DNA of 64,000 bases from Prevotella sp. UBA6994 (GTDB lineage: Bacteria > Bacteroidota > Bacteroidia > Bacteroidales > Bacteroidaceae): assembly GCA_002449845.1 (NCBI GenBank), contig DJXW01000037.1:66750-130749 (forward strand), written 5' to 3'. This document shows positions 43,426 through 53,701 of this stretch, in pieces. The translations under genes and the position numbers were made by a program. The stretch's first letter is position 1. Every line of letters begins with the position of its first letter. Under the pieces are notes generated by a model. That model was not told the origin of the DNA and searched no databases. It saw only the letters and a list, made by a program, of their open reading frames with translations.

Positions 43426-44694
43426 TTATCCTCCAAAGTTGTCATACATGATAGATTCTGGTTCTACGCCAAGAGAGTCGAGCATAGAGACAACGGCTTT
43501 CGACATGGGACCAGGACCACACATGTAATATTCAATATCCTCTGGTGCCTCATGATCCTTCAGATAAGTGTTGAGCATAACCTGATGAACAAATCCAGGA
43601 GTATACTTCACGCCAGCTGCATCTGCTGCGGGATCTGGACGGTCAAGCGCAAGATGGAAGTGGAAATTGGGGAACTCCTTTTCCAATCCCAAGAAGTCAT
43701 CAAGATAAAATACCTCATTGAGTGCGCGAGCACCATAGAAATAGTGCATCTCACGGTCGGTAGTATGCAAGGTCTTTGTCATGTGCATGATTTGGGCACG
43801 CAAAGGAGCCATACCAGCACCACCGCCAACCCATATCATCTCTTTCTTGGAATCGAAATGAGGATGGAAGTCTCCGAATGGTCCACTCATCACTACCTTG
43901 TCTCCTGGTTTCAGAGAGAATATATAAGAAGAGGCGATACCCGGGTTGACTTCCATAAATCCACTCTTGTCAGCCTTGAAAGGAGGTGTTGCGATACGTA
44001 CCGTAAGCATAAACACGTCACCTTCTGCAGGATAGTTAGCCATGGAATATGCACGAATGGTAGGTTCTGGATTCTTGCATTTCAGTGGGAACAATCCGAA
44101 CTTCTCCCATGATGGCAAATACTCATCACCAATCAGTGACTTATCGAAATCCTTGTCATAATCGATACAATCGAATGCAGGAATCTTGATTTGTGCGTAT
44201 GAGCCAGGCAAGAAATCCATGTGAGCTCCTGGAGGCAATTGCACCTTAAACTCCTTGATGAAGGTAGCCACGTTCTTATTAGAGATAACGGTACACTCGT
44301 ACTCTTTCACGCCAAGGATAGACTCATCCACGTGAATCTTCAAATCACCCTTTACCTTGCACTGGCAACCAAGTCGCCAATGATTCTTGATTTCCTTACG
44401 AGTAAAGTGAGGCTTTTCGGAATCGAGAATCTCACCACCGCCCTCAAGAACTTGAACCTTACATTGTCCGCATGACGCTTTACCGCCACAGGCAGAAGGG
44501 AGGAAGATGCCGTTCTCGTTGAGCGTAGTCATCAAACTTGAACCCTGTGGAACGTTGATTGTACGATCTCCATTGATTTCAATATTTACGTTTCCACTCG
44601 GTGACAGATATTTCTTTGCCACGAGCAGAACAATCACCACAAGGATGATTAATGAAAGGAAAACTCCTATACTAATTGCTATAAACTGTGCCAT
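43426..44694 (-). CDS. nqrF: Na+-translocating NADH:quinone reductase subunit F
   Basis: 422 residues. An N-terminal membrane anchor (about residues 5-27) is followed by a 2Fe-2S domain with cysteines in SACGGKASCGQCKV and a later Cys in WRLGCQC. Next are an FAD domain (RAYSMANYP) and an NADH-binding domain (VGGGAGMAPLRAQI, YMCGPGPM). It is the electron-entry subunit, taking electrons from NADH. Last gene of the nqrABCDEF operon, 3 nt after nqrE. Confidence 0.96.
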   Translation of the reverse strand: MAQFIAISIGVFLSLIILVVIVLLVAKKYLSPSGNVNIEINGDRTINVPQGSSLMTTLNENGIFLPSACGGKASCGQCKVQVLEGGGEILDSEKPHFTRKEIKNHWRLGCQCKVKGDLKIHVDESILGVKEYECTVISNKNVATFIKEFKVQLPPGAHMDFLPGSYAQIKIPAFDCIDYDKDFDKSLIGDEYLPSWEKFGLFPLKCKNPEPTIRAYSMANYPAEGDVFMLTVRIATPPFKADKSGFMEVNPGIASSYIFSLKPGDKVVMSGPFGDFHPHFDSKKEMIWVGGGAGMAPLRAQIMHMTKTLHTTDREMHYFYGARALNEVFYLDDFLGLEKEFPNFHFHLALDRPDPAADAAGVKYTPGFVHQVMLNTYLKDHEAPEDIEYYMCGPGPMSKAVVSMLDSLGVEPESIMYDNFGG

Positions 44695-44697
44695 AAC

Positions 44698-45324
44698 TTA
44701 AATGTTTAATCCAGAGAAACACATCATCGCCATCGCCATCAAGCCAACGGTGATAAATACGATACCAAGACCTTGAAGTGGCTTAGGCACGTCACTATAT
44801 TGCATCTTTTCGCGAATAGCCCCAAGGGCGACGATTGCCAAGGTCCAGCCGATGCCGGAACCAAATCCATACACCATTGCGTCCCAAATGGAAGTGATAG
44901 CTTGAGAGTTTGTTGGTTCCATGAGGATGCGTTGTTGCATGAAAAGCGAAGCACCCATGATGGCACAGTTCACGGCAATCAATGGAAGGAAGATTCCCAA
45001 AGCTGCGTAGAGCGAAGGAGAATATTTCTCAACGGTCATCTCCACCAACTGAACCATACCTGCAATCACGGCAATGAAGAGGATAAATGAGAGGTAACTT
45101 AAATCAATGCCTTCAACAAGACAGTCGGGACCAAGCACCTTTGTCTGTAAAAGATAGTTGACAGGTACTGTCACGGTCAACACAAAGGTAACGGCAAGTC
45201 CGAGTCCCAATGATGTCTTCACCGTCTTCGACACGGCAAGGTAAGAACACATGCCGAGGAAGAATGCGAAAATCATGTTATCGACGAATATCGACCTGAA
45301 TAAAAGACTTATTGCGTGTTCCAT
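44698..45324 (-). CDS. nqrE: Na+-NQR subunit E
   Basis: 208 residues with six predicted membrane segments. It starts MEHAISLLFRSIFVDNMIFAFFLGMCSYLAVS, including the conserved Cys that helps hold the intramembrane iron centre with NqrD. It is placed 3 nt before the nqrF start and 3 nt after nqrD. Confidence 0.95.
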   Translation of the reverse strand: MEHAISLLFRSIFVDNMIFAFFLGMCSYLAVSKTVKTSLGLGLAVTFVLTVTVPVNYLLQTKVLGPDCLVEGIDLSYLSFILFIAVIAGMVQLVEMTVEKYSPSLYAALGIFLPLIAVNCAIMGASLFMQQRILMEPTNSQAITSIWDAMVYGFGSGIGWTLAIVALGAIREKMQYSDVPKPLQGLGIVFITVGLMAMAMMCFSGLNI

Positions 45325-45327
45325 AAT

Positions 45328-45951
45328 TTATTTCTCCTTATAAAAATATGCACGATGAACCCATATCACACAGCCAACGAGTATAAGAGCCATAGCAGGC
45401 ATGGTCATCATACCATTGTTTACATAGCCAAAGTCATAGAAACTTTGAGGAATAATCTGGAAACCCAGCAAGGAGCCGCGTCCGAAAAATTCGCGGAAAG
45501 CACCTACAATGACAAGAATCATCGCATAACCAAGACCGTTGCCTACGCCATCAAGGAATGAAGGCCAGGGCTTGTTCATCATAGCGAATGCCTCTAAGCG
45601 TCCCATCAAGATACAGTTGGTGATGATCAAACCTACATACACGCTCAGCTGAACGCTTACGTCGTATGCAAAAGCCTTTAATATCTGGGATACGATAGTT
45701 ACAAGGGCTGCTACAACCACCAATTGCACTACGATACGGATACGATTGGGTATGGTGTTGCGGATGAGGGAGATGATTACGTTAGAGAAAGCGGTAATCA
45801 CCGTCACGGCAAGTCCCATCACGATAGCAGGTTTCAGTTGTGAAGTGACGGCAAGTGCCGAACATATACCCAATACCTGTCCGAGAATTGGGTGGTCTAT
45901 ATTTAACGGGTTTGTGAAAACCTCCTTGTTTTGTTTACTGAATAATGCCAT
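45328..45951 (-). CDS. nqrD: Na+-NQR subunit D
   Basis: 207 residues, six membrane segments, homologous in fold to NqrE. NPLNIDHPILGQVLGICSALAVT near the N-terminus and TNCILMGRLEAFAM in the middle supply the conserved cysteines for the Fe centre. It lies 4 nt downstream of nqrC. Confidence 0.95.
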   Translation of the reverse strand: MALFSKQNKEVFTNPLNIDHPILGQVLGICSALAVTSQLKPAIVMGLAVTVITAFSNVIISLIRNTIPNRIRIVVQLVVVAALVTIVSQILKAFAYDVSVQLSVYVGLIITNCILMGRLEAFAMMNKPWPSFLDGVGNGLGYAMILVIVGAFREFFGRGSLLGFQIIPQSFYDFGYVNNGMMTMPAMALILVGCVIWVHRAYFYKEK

Positions 45952-45955
45952 AGTC

Positions 45956-46570
45956 TTATTTCTTTAAGAGGTTCTTATATTGTTTCATACAATCGCGAAG
46001 CATATCACTCACACCGTTTGAAGTCAGCGTAGCACCTGTTACGCAGTCAACCTGTGAGGCAGGGTTGTCCACTTTCTTCACGACAGAAAGCACCACTTCA
46101 CCATTGTCATCAAAAATCTTCTTTCCTTGAAATTTCTCCTGCCAAGCCTGAGAGTCCTTGATTTCGGCACCAAGTCCGGCGGTCTCACTTTCATGGTTGA
46201 AGTAAGCCCCATAAACGGTATTCAAGTCTTCGTTTACAGCGAGGAAACCACTGATGCCTCCCCAAAGTCCCATTCCTTTCAATGGGAATACATACTTCTG
46301 CTGACCGTCTATTTCGCAAGTATAGTATTTCAAACCTTCTTTTTCGATTTCGCCTTTCACAACATCCTTGTATTTGGCTTCAGCTTCGGAGCCGTCCAAT
46401 CCATGGATGTTCAACGAATAAAGAATCTGTTTCTTGACGTCCAATGCAACGTTGGCATCCTGCATGGGTTTCAATGCTTGGAAGACAAATGCCAACAAGA
46501 AGGCAACGATGATAACGAGAATCGCACTATATATAATAATGTACGTATTCGAATTGGTGTTCAGTTTCAT
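45956..46570 (-). CDS. nqrC: Na+-NQR subunit C
   Basis: 204 residues, shorter than the proteobacterial form (about 255). There is one N-terminal membrane helix and a periplasmic FMN-binding domain. The flavinylation motif DCVTGATLTS lies near residue 178, where the second Thr would carry FMN by phosphoester. Start and stop overlap with nqrB by 4 nt (ATGA). Confidence 0.95.
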   Translation of the reverse strand: MKLNTNSNTYIIIYSAILVIIVAFLLAFVFQALKPMQDANVALDVKKQILYSLNIHGLDGSEAEAKYKDVVKGEIEKEGLKYYTCEIDGQQKYVFPLKGMGLWGGISGFLAVNEDLNTVYGAYFNHESETAGLGAEIKDSQAWQEKFQGKKIFDDNGEVVLSVVKKVDNPASQVDCVTGATLTSNGVSDMLRDCMKQYKNLLKK

Positions 46571-47724
46571 TTGGTACCTCCTCTCTTCAAACGTTTACTG
46601 ATGTTTCTTTCTACAACGAAGTGGTCGATCATCGGAGCTAACATGTTGCCAAAGAAGATGGCAAGCATCATACCCTCTGGATAACCAGCATTCTTGATGC
46701 GGATGATGACCGCCATAGCACCAATGATGAATCCATAGATGTATTTACCTGTCTCAGTACGGCAAGATGTAACGGGGTCGGTAGCCATGAATACGGCACC
46801 GAATGCAAAACCACCGAGGATGAAATGATGCCACCAAACCATAGATGTAGTACCTGTAGCCTCAAAGATGGCTGCCATGATTCCACCACCTACAAATACG
46901 CTGACCATTGTTTTCCAAGACGCAATGCCTGTCCAAAGCAGGATGATTGCTCCGATGGCAATGGCGATAAGTGAAGTCTCACCGATAGAACCAGGGATGA
47001 AGCCACAAATCATGTCGCAGATGGAAGCGTTGGGGGCAATGCCTTGTCCAATCTCTCCAAGTGGAGTGGCAGCGGTAAAACCATCTGGGAGGTTGTTACC
47101 CAATCCGAAAATGGAGTCTTGCGCCACCCAAACCGTATCGCCAGTCATCTTTGATGGATAGGCGAAGAAGAGGAACATACGGGCTGCAATGGCAGGGTTG
47201 AAGATGTTCATTCCTGTTCCGCCGAAGATTTCCTTACAGAAGATGACGGAAAAAGCGCAAGCCAAAGCCAGCATCCACAGAGGACAACCAATGGGCACTA
47301 TCAGCGGAATCAAAATACCGCTTACCAAGTATCCCTCTTGTATCTCCTCGTTTTTCCACTGAGCCCAGGCAAACTCAATGCCCAAGCCGACGATATAGCT
47401 AACGAGAATCTTGGGCAACACAGCCAAGAATCCATAACAGAAAATCTCAAGAAAAGAAGCTGTAGCCAACGTTCCAGCAGCGAGATAGTTCTGATAGCCC
47501 ACATTATACATACCAAACAGCATGGCTGGCATCAGTGCGATAACCACCATACTCATAATTCGCTTCGAGTCAATGGCATCATGGATGTTTGAACCGCTCT
47601 TTGCCGTGGTGTTTGGCACGTAAAGGAAGGTTTCAAATCCATCAAAGATGCTTCTGAAGGCATGTAGCTTTCCACCTTCCTCGAAGTTCGGTTTGATGTT
47701 GTCGATATATTTTCTTAAACTCAT
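46567..47724 (-). CDS. nqrB: Na+-NQR subunit B
   Basis: 385 residues, ten or so membrane segments. It begins MSLRKYIDNIKPNFEEGGKL, a typical NqrB N-terminus. The expected covalent FMN site motif (S/T-G-A-T) appears as DGFTAATPL, with Ala in place of Gly, at about residues 221-229. The family role is the Na+ pathway together with D and E. Confidence 0.95.
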   Translation of the reverse strand: MSLRKYIDNIKPNFEEGGKLHAFRSIFDGFETFLYVPNTTAKSGSNIHDAIDSKRIMSMVVIALMPAMLFGMYNVGYQNYLAAGTLATASFLEIFCYGFLAVLPKILVSYIVGLGIEFAWAQWKNEEIQEGYLVSGILIPLIVPIGCPLWMLALACAFSVIFCKEIFGGTGMNIFNPAIAARMFLFFAYPSKMTGDTVWVAQDSIFGLGNNLPDGFTAATPLGEIGQGIAPNASICDMICGFIPGSIGETSLIAIAIGAIILLWTGIASWKTMVSVFVGGGIMAAIFEATGTTSMVWWHHFILGGFAFGAVFMATDPVTSCRTETGKYIYGFIIGAMAVIIRIKNAGYPEGMMLAIFFGNMLAPMIDHFVVERNISKRLKRGGTK

Positions 47725-47758
47725 GTCTGTATATTTTGAGAGTTACAATGATGACGAA

Positions 47759-49108
47759 TTATGCGTTTTCCTTTCTGAGCATATTCAATCCGTCTCTAAC
47801 GATTTGCTGTAATTCCAACTTAGAAGAGTCTACAAACTCAGCAAGGGCAAAATCTTCGGGAGAAACTTCGTAGATGCCCAACTGCTCCATCCTGTCAATG
47901 TCGCCTGCAATGATGGCTTTGATGAGATATTCACCGTAAATGTCCATCGGCAACACTTTATCGTATTCTCCGCTCATGATGATGTGGCGCTCGCCACCTT
48001 TCACTCGTGCGTCTAAAGCATATTCTTTGTTACCAAGCAACCAAGAGAAATAGCTGCGGTTAACGGAGAATTGCTTGAAACGAGGCAATATCCATCCGAG
48101 CATTTCGTCAGCATGGTCACCTTCGGGAATGACAGAAACGGTGGAAGTGTGTGCGCCAAGGTAAGCGTCGATACTGGTTTTCGTGCCAGACAACGGATTG
48201 CCGCTGATGATACGTACAGTCTCGCCTTGCTTGATTTTTCCGTTCAGCAAAACGGATAGGGGAGTACCTACCAAAGCATCTGCATAACAAGGGCTCTCAA
48301 CTTCGCTTCCTGCGATGGCAACGGTACGAGTAAGGTTGACTTTACCTTCCTCAAACAGTCTTCCGAAGAAAATGACAGCCGTTGGTTCTACTATCCACAC
48401 CACTTCGCCTTTATTGACGGGAGAGATGTGATTCACCTGAACGCCAACGTTTCCTGCCGGACAAGGACCGTCAAAGATATTTATCTCCACATCCTTGGCG
48501 TTGACCAATGCCGATGCAGACTGTTTTGCACCTATGCCCAAATACGTTTTTGCCATCTTAGACAAAGCTGTCAAACCTGTTTGGAATGCTTTCTCGTTGC
48601 CGTTGAGTTCAAACTCAAAGTCGGCAGCCAGTGGCTTGTCGCGCAAGGCGGAAACAAAGATAGCCTTGGGTTTTTCGTTGGGTGTCGTGGAAATGGCATA
48701 AGGCAATTGATTGATGTAGCCGAACAATCCAGCTTCTAACAATGCGTTTTTCACCTCTTCGCCATTCATAGACGAGACATTGCGTTTACCAAAGTCAACA
48801 AACACCTGTTTGTCATCGGCTTTGATTTTCACGCAAAGCACTTTTCTGCGTTCACCACGCACAACTGCCGAGACAGTTCCGCTTACAGGTGAGGCAAAAC
48901 GTACTTCGGGGTAATTCTTGTTTACGAACAAGGCTTCCCCAGCTTTTACATGATCCCCTTCGTGTACTGCTACTTTAGGAGTTATTCCCGTGAAATCGTC
49001 TGGAGAGATTGCGTATTCACTCACTTTTCCAAGGGACATTTTCTCCTTTATGGCCTTACCTTTAAGGTTAATGTCTAAGCCTTTACGTAACTTGATAACA
49101 TTTGCCAT
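47759..49108 (-). CDS. nqrA: Na+-NQR subunit A
   Basis: 449 residues of the NqrA family (KLRKGLDINLKGKA at the start, HEGDHVKAGEALF biotinyl-lipoyl-like fold, then the C-terminal SLBB-like part). It is the peripheral, quinone-interacting subunit. First gene of the operon; nqrB starts 34 nt downstream. A -7 box lies at 49156-49163. Confidence 0.95.
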   Translation of the reverse strand: MANVIKLRKGLDINLKGKAIKEKMSLGKVSEYAISPDDFTGITPKVAVHEGDHVKAGEALFVNKNYPEVRFASPVSGTVSAVVRGERRKVLCVKIKADDKQVFVDFGKRNVSSMNGEEVKNALLEAGLFGYINQLPYAISTTPNEKPKAIFVSALRDKPLAADFEFELNGNEKAFQTGLTALSKMAKTYLGIGAKQSASALVNAKDVEINIFDGPCPAGNVGVQVNHISPVNKGEVVWIVEPTAVIFFGRLFEEGKVNLTRTVAIAGSEVESPCYADALVGTPLSVLLNGKIKQGETVRIISGNPLSGTKTSIDAYLGAHTSTVSVIPEGDHADEMLGWILPRFKQFSVNRSYFSWLLGNKEYALDARVKGGERHIIMSGEYDKVLPMDIYGEYLIKAIIAGDIDRMEQLGIYEVSPEDFALAEFVDSSKLELQQIVRDGLNMLRKENA

Positions 49109-49155
49109 AAAATAAAAATATGTGTATATTTAAATCCGTCTTTACAAATAGACTG

Positions 49156-49163
49156 CAAATATA
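49156..49163 (-). promoter_or_regulatory. -7 box for the nqr operon
   Basis: TATATTTG on the minus strand, about 48 nt before nqrA. It is divergent from the tamB promoter. Confidence 0.55.
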
Positions 49164-49226
49164 GTGAAAATTTGTAATTGTAGGAATTTTTTTTATCGTT
49201 TTCTTTCTAAATCACGTGAAATATAG

Positions 49227-49234
49227 TAATTTTG
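49227..49234 (+). promoter_or_regulatory. -7 box for tamB
   Basis: TAATTTTG. The expected transcription start (about 49241) coincides with the only plausible start codon, TTG 49242. Confidence 0.6.
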
Positions 49235-49241
49235 CAGTGAT

Positions 49242-52200
49242 TTGAATAACCTAAAAAATATCATTCGAGGAGGAATATGGACCTTAGTGGGGGTGTATGT
49301 TACCTTGGTGATACTGCTGCAAATACCAGCAGTACAGGATTACATGGGCTCGCAAGTAGGAAAAATCTTGTCTGAGAAGTTCGGAACAAAGGTTACGGTC
49401 GGGCAGATTGATTTGGGATTCATGAATCGTATCATCATTGATGATGTTCACATGACCGACCAATCGGGGAAATCCATGTTAAAAGCCACCAGAATGTCTG
49501 TTAATGTTGACCTTCTTGACCTGTTGAAGGGTAAGATAGTAATTACTTCGGCGCAATTGTTTGGATTAGACGCGAATCTTTATAAACAAACAGCGAATTC
49601 TACTCCAAATTTCCAGTTCGTAATTGATTCGCTTGCATCAAAAGACACTACCACCCATACTCCTCTTGATTTGTCTATAGGTTCGTTAATCGTGCGTCAT
49701 GGGAAGGTGAAATATGATCAGTTGGATGTGGCTCCAAAGCAACAGGAGTTTTCTTTGGAACATATTCATGTATCAGATATTAGTGCACACGTAATTCTTA
49801 ATACGTTGACCGATGATTCCATGAACGTTAATCTCAAGAAACTATCATTTAATGAAGAAGCTGGTTTGAAGGTGGGCGCATTGTCGTTTAAGGCGGAAGC
49901 CAATAAACAAGGTGCTAACTTGGAAAAATTAGTGTTGAAACTCCCTCATACCGAAATTCTTCTTGATTCCGTATGGTCGTCTTTTAAAATGAAAGACAAT
50001 CAGTTAGATGTATCTTCTTTAAGTTTTGGTGGAAGATTGGATAAGTCTAAGATAACTCCATCAGATGTAAGCAGTTTGGTTCCGTTGCTTCATAATTTCA
50101 AGAATCCTATTTATGTGAAATCTTCATTTGGCGGAACAGCTGATAGCATAGATATAGATAATGTGGTCATAGGGTCTGAAAACAATAGCATTCATTTGTC
50201 GGCGCGAGGCTCTGTTGCACAATTGTCATCTACACCTCGTTGGGAAACGACGGTTAACAACCTTCGATTCAGTGAAGAAGGTATTAAGTTTGTTGCAGAC
50301 AACTTAGGAGCTAAATTAAACATTCCGGAGGAAGTGACGAGGATTGGTGATGTTGACTACGTAGGCAATCTTGGAGGCTTTGGTAACGACATTTCCATGC
50401 GAGGAATGCTGAAGTCTGGAATAGGTGATGCCAAACTGTCTGTCAATAAGTTAGAGCAGCACGTGACAGGAAAGGTTGAAACCTCTGGCATTAATCTGAG
50501 AAAGCTTCTCGACAACAATCAATTCAATGAGGTTGCTGCTAATCTTCAGTTTGACGGAATGTTGAGAAATGGCAAGAAACCCAACCTGAAAGCGAAGGGA
50601 ACGATATTGAAATTCGACTATAACAATTATACTTTTAACAATATCAACTTGGATGGCTCTTACGAAAACGGTACTCTGGCTGGTAAGTTTGCAATGGATG
50701 ACCAAAGCGTCAAGATTGATTTGTCTGGAAAGGTGATAGAACAAGGTCGTAATTCGTCTGCGAATATAGAGGCAGAAGTAAGGAAACTCAACTTGTCAGC
50801 ACTGAATTTGACTAAAAAATGGCCAAATACGGTATTTGATTTTGACCTAACGGCAAATATACATGGTAATTCCTTGAAAACATTGGATGGTACATTGGAT
50901 TTGAATCATTTCGTGATGGATTCTGAAAACCAGCACTACGAAATGGAAGGATTGCATGTTGAGGCTGGAGATGATGAGCAAGGGCGGTTCTTGGAAATGA
51001 TGAGTGACTTTGCAAGTATTGAGATTCTCGGTGATTATGACTATCGAACCATTGTACAGAGCATCACGAATCTCATAAGCGATAAACTGCCTACGTTACC
51101 AGGATTACCAAAGGCTACTCATGCACAAGATAACCAATTCAAGATCAACGCCACCATATTTAAAGATGATTGGCTGAGGGAATTGTTTGCCATTCCGTTG
51201 AAGTTGGATTCACCTATCCACTTGGAAGGAAGTCTTGATGACCGTTCTCACTCTTTGGATTTACTGGCTACTTCTCCATATTTCGTTTATGATGGAAACC
51301 AATTCGTCAATGCACAACTGAGAGTTTCCACACCTAATGATACATTGCGTACCGTTGCCCAAATCGAAAAAATGGATGAGATGGGAAAGAAGATGTCGTT
51401 GGGGGTGAAGGCTGATGCTATTAACAATAAGTTGTCAGCCATAATAGATTTTGACAACGAACATGATTTACGTCCCGCCAAGGGTAATTTGAATCTTGAT
51501 GCACGATTCTTCGAGTCAGAAGATGGCACAGATGCGGCTCATATAGACATACATCCGTCTAATATTCAAATAGGAGATAGTATTTGGGAAATCCAACCCA
51601 GCAATGTGGTTTATCGAAAAGACCTCGTTACAGTTGACCACTTCGCCATTCGCCACGATAAACAGCACGTTATCGTAGATGGACTGCTGACAAAGAATGC
51701 ACAAGACACCTTGTTTGTAGATTTGAAGGATGTCAACGTGAGTTACATCCTCGATTTGGTGGATTTCGATGCGGTATCGTTCAGCGGTCTTGCTACGGGT
51801 AAGGTTTATGCCACAGGTGTTTTTGACAAACCGGCAGCAGCTGCTCACTTGAAGGTCAATGATTTTAAGTTTGAGGATGGACGGTTGGGTGTGCTTACTG
51901 CTGATGCCGTATTAAACAACGAACAAGAACAGATAGACATTGATGCGATTGCGAATGATGAAGGCGGTGCTTATACTACCGTTAAAGGATATGTTTCACC
52001 TCAACGAGACAGTCTCGAACTCCATATATCCCCTCATCATGCCCGTTTGGAGTTTTTGGAAAGCTTCTGTGGAAGTTTCATGGAGAATGTGCAGGCAAGG
52101 GGCTTGGGTGACCTGACACTAACTGGTGCGTTAAGCGAACTGAACCTCATTGGTGAGGCTGTGGTAGATGGAGACATTACCATCAGTAGCCTGAACACAA

Positions 52201-53675
52201 CGTACACCCTTCACAATGATACCGTCAGATTGATACCCGACCACATTATCTTTAGTAATGACACGATATATGACAAAGAAGGGCATATAGGCATTCTCTT
52301 TGGAATGGTGAATCATGAGAGTTTGACCAACTTATCATACGATTTGAATGTGAATGCGCAAAACTTACTGTCATACGACTTTAAGGATTTTGGTGATGAT
52401 ACGTTTTGTGGAACGGTCTATGGTACGGGAAATTGCCGAATCGTAGGTAAAGAGGGGGAGGTTACCATTGACGTTGACGTTACTCCTAACAAAGGTTCTC
52501 AGATTGTATATAATGTGGCTTCACCTGGCGCTATCAACAAACAGGAGTTTGTGCGTTGGGGAGTGCGCAACGATAGCTTATCTTTAGCCTCGCTAAACGA
52601 TACGTTAAGCTCACTCAAACACCATGTTTATGATGCCGAAAGCTATGCTTTGGAAACAGACCTTCATATCAATTTCTTAATCAATGCTACTCCTTCGGCT
52701 ACGCTTAAACTGATTATGGATTCGCAAAGTGGTGATTATATTACCTTAAATGGCAATGGAGTGATTCGTGCAACCTATTATAATAAAAGTAGCTTTGATA
52801 TGTTCGGCAATTATGTAGTAGATCACGGTATGTATAAGTTGACCATTCAAAATGTCATCAAGCGTGATTTCCAGTTCCAACAAGGAGGTTCCATTAGCTT
52901 CGGAGGAGACCCTTACCAAGCTTTGCTTAACTTGAAAGCCTTATATACGTTGAATGGCGTGAGCCTTTCCGACTTGAGCATTGGCAAAAGCTTTTCAAGT
53001 AATAATATTCGGGTTGATTGCTTGATGAATATCACAGGTACTCCCGCTTCACCAAGCCTGGAGTTTGATTTCGATATGCCTACCGTTGGTTCTGACGCTA
53101 AGCAAATGATATACAGCATTGTGAATAGTGCCGAGGAACGCAACCAACAAGTATTGTATCTTTTGGCTATAGGTAGGTTTTACAACCAAAATACCAATAA
53201 CGCATCTTCTGAAAACACTGGTCCTTACAGTCAGACAAGTTTGGCGATGCAAAGTATTCTCAGTGGTACTATCAGCCAACAATTAAATAATGTGTTGAGC
53301 AGTGTTATCAAAAACAACAATTGGAACTTTGGAGCAAATATCTCTACTGGTGACGAAGGCTTCAACAATGCTGAGTATGAGGGATTGTTGAGTGGTAGGT
53401 TACTCAACAATCGTCTTTTGATTAATGGGCAATTTGGTTACCGAGACAATGTGAATGCTACGAGTAGCTTCATCGGTGATTTTGACATCCGTTATTTACT
53501 TTATCCCAATGGTAATCTTGCCATTAAAGTGTATAATCAAACCAATGATAGGTATTTCACGAGAAATAGTTTGACTACCCAGGGAGTAGGTCTTATCATG
53601 AAAAAGGATTTCAACGGACTTAGCGACTTGCTGGGTGTGAAGAAGAAAAAGAAAAATAAGAAAAAGAAAAAATAA
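49242..53675 (+). CDS. TamB-like translocation and assembly module protein
   Basis: 1477 residues. An N-terminal signal anchor (IWTLVGVYVTLVILLQIPAVQDY) is followed by a very long, repetitive beta-helical region in the AsmA/TamB style and a C-terminal DUF490 domain (about residues 1100-1450). It ends in a poly-Lys tail (KKKKKNKKKKK). TamB bridges the inner and outer membrane for outer-membrane protein or lipid transport. There is no ATG: upstream in-frame codons back to TAA 49227 hold only TTG 49242, which would give a nearly leaderless message; a GTG a few codons on is the alternative. No BamA/TamA gene is adjacent. Confidence 0.9.
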   Translation: MNNLKNIIRGGIWTLVGVYVTLVILLQIPAVQDYMGSQVGKILSEKFGTKVTVGQIDLGFMNRIIIDDVHMTDQSGKSMLKATRMSVNVDLLDLLKGKIVITSAQLFGLDANLYKQTANSTPNFQFVIDSLASKDTTTHTPLDLSIGSLIVRHGKVKYDQLDVAPKQQEFSLEHIHVSDISAHVILNTLTDDSMNVNLKKLSFNEEAGLKVGALSFKAEANKQGANLEKLVLKLPHTEILLDSVWSSFKMKDNQLDVSSLSFGGRLDKSKITPSDVSSLVPLLHNFKNPIYVKSSFGGTADSIDIDNVVIGSENNSIHLSARGSVAQLSSTPRWETTVNNLRFSEEGIKFVADNLGAKLNIPEEVTRIGDVDYVGNLGGFGNDISMRGMLKSGIGDAKLSVNKLEQHVTGKVETSGINLRKLLDNNQFNEVAANLQFDGMLRNGKKPNLKAKGTILKFDYNNYTFNNINLDGSYENGTLAGKFAMDDQSVKIDLSGKVIEQGRNSSANIEAEVRKLNLSALNLTKKWPNTVFDFDLTANIHGNSLKTLDGTLDLNHFVMDSENQHYEMEGLHVEAGDDEQGRFLEMMSDFASIEILGDYDYRTIVQSITNLISDKLPTLPGLPKATHAQDNQFKINATIFKDDWLRELFAIPLKLDSPIHLEGSLDDRSHSLDLLATSPYFVYDGNQFVNAQLRVSTPNDTLRTVAQIEKMDEMGKKMSLGVKADAINNKLSAIIDFDNEHDLRPAKGNLNLDARFFESEDGTDAAHIDIHPSNIQIGDSIWEIQPSNVVYRKDLVTVDHFAIRHDKQHVIVDGLLTKNAQDTLFVDLKDVNVSYILDLVDFDAVSFSGLATGKVYATGVFDKPAAAAHLKVNDFKFEDGRLGVLTADAVLNNEQEQIDIDAIANDEGGAYTTVKGYVSPQRDSLELHISPHHARLEFLESFCGSFMENVQARGLGDLTLTGALSELNLIGEAVVDGDITISSLNTTYTLHNDTVRLIPDHIIFSNDTIYDKEGHIGILFGMVNHESLTNLSYDLNVNAQNLLSYDFKDFGDDTFCGTVYGTGNCRIVGKEGEVTIDVDVTPNKGSQIVYNVASPGAINKQEFVRWGVRNDSLSLASLNDTLSSLKHHVYDAESYALETDLHINFLINATPSATLKLIMDSQSGDYITLNGNGVIRATYYNKSSFDMFGNYVVDHGMYKLTIQNVIKRDFQFQQGGSISFGGDPYQALLNLKALYTLNGVSLSDLSIGKSFSSNNIRVDCLMNITGTPASPSLEFDFDMPTVGSDAKQMIYSIVNSAEERNQQVLYLLAIGRFYNQNTNNASSENTGPYSQTSLAMQSILSGTISQQLNNVLSSVIKNNNWNFGANISTGDEGFNNAEYEGLLSGRLLNNRLLINGQFGYRDNVNATSSFIGDFDIRYLLYPNGNLAIKVYNQTNDRYFTRNSLTTQGVGLIMKKDFNGLSDLLGVKKKKKNKKKKK

Positions 53676-53701
53676 AACATTAACTAATTAACTATTTTAC
53701 C

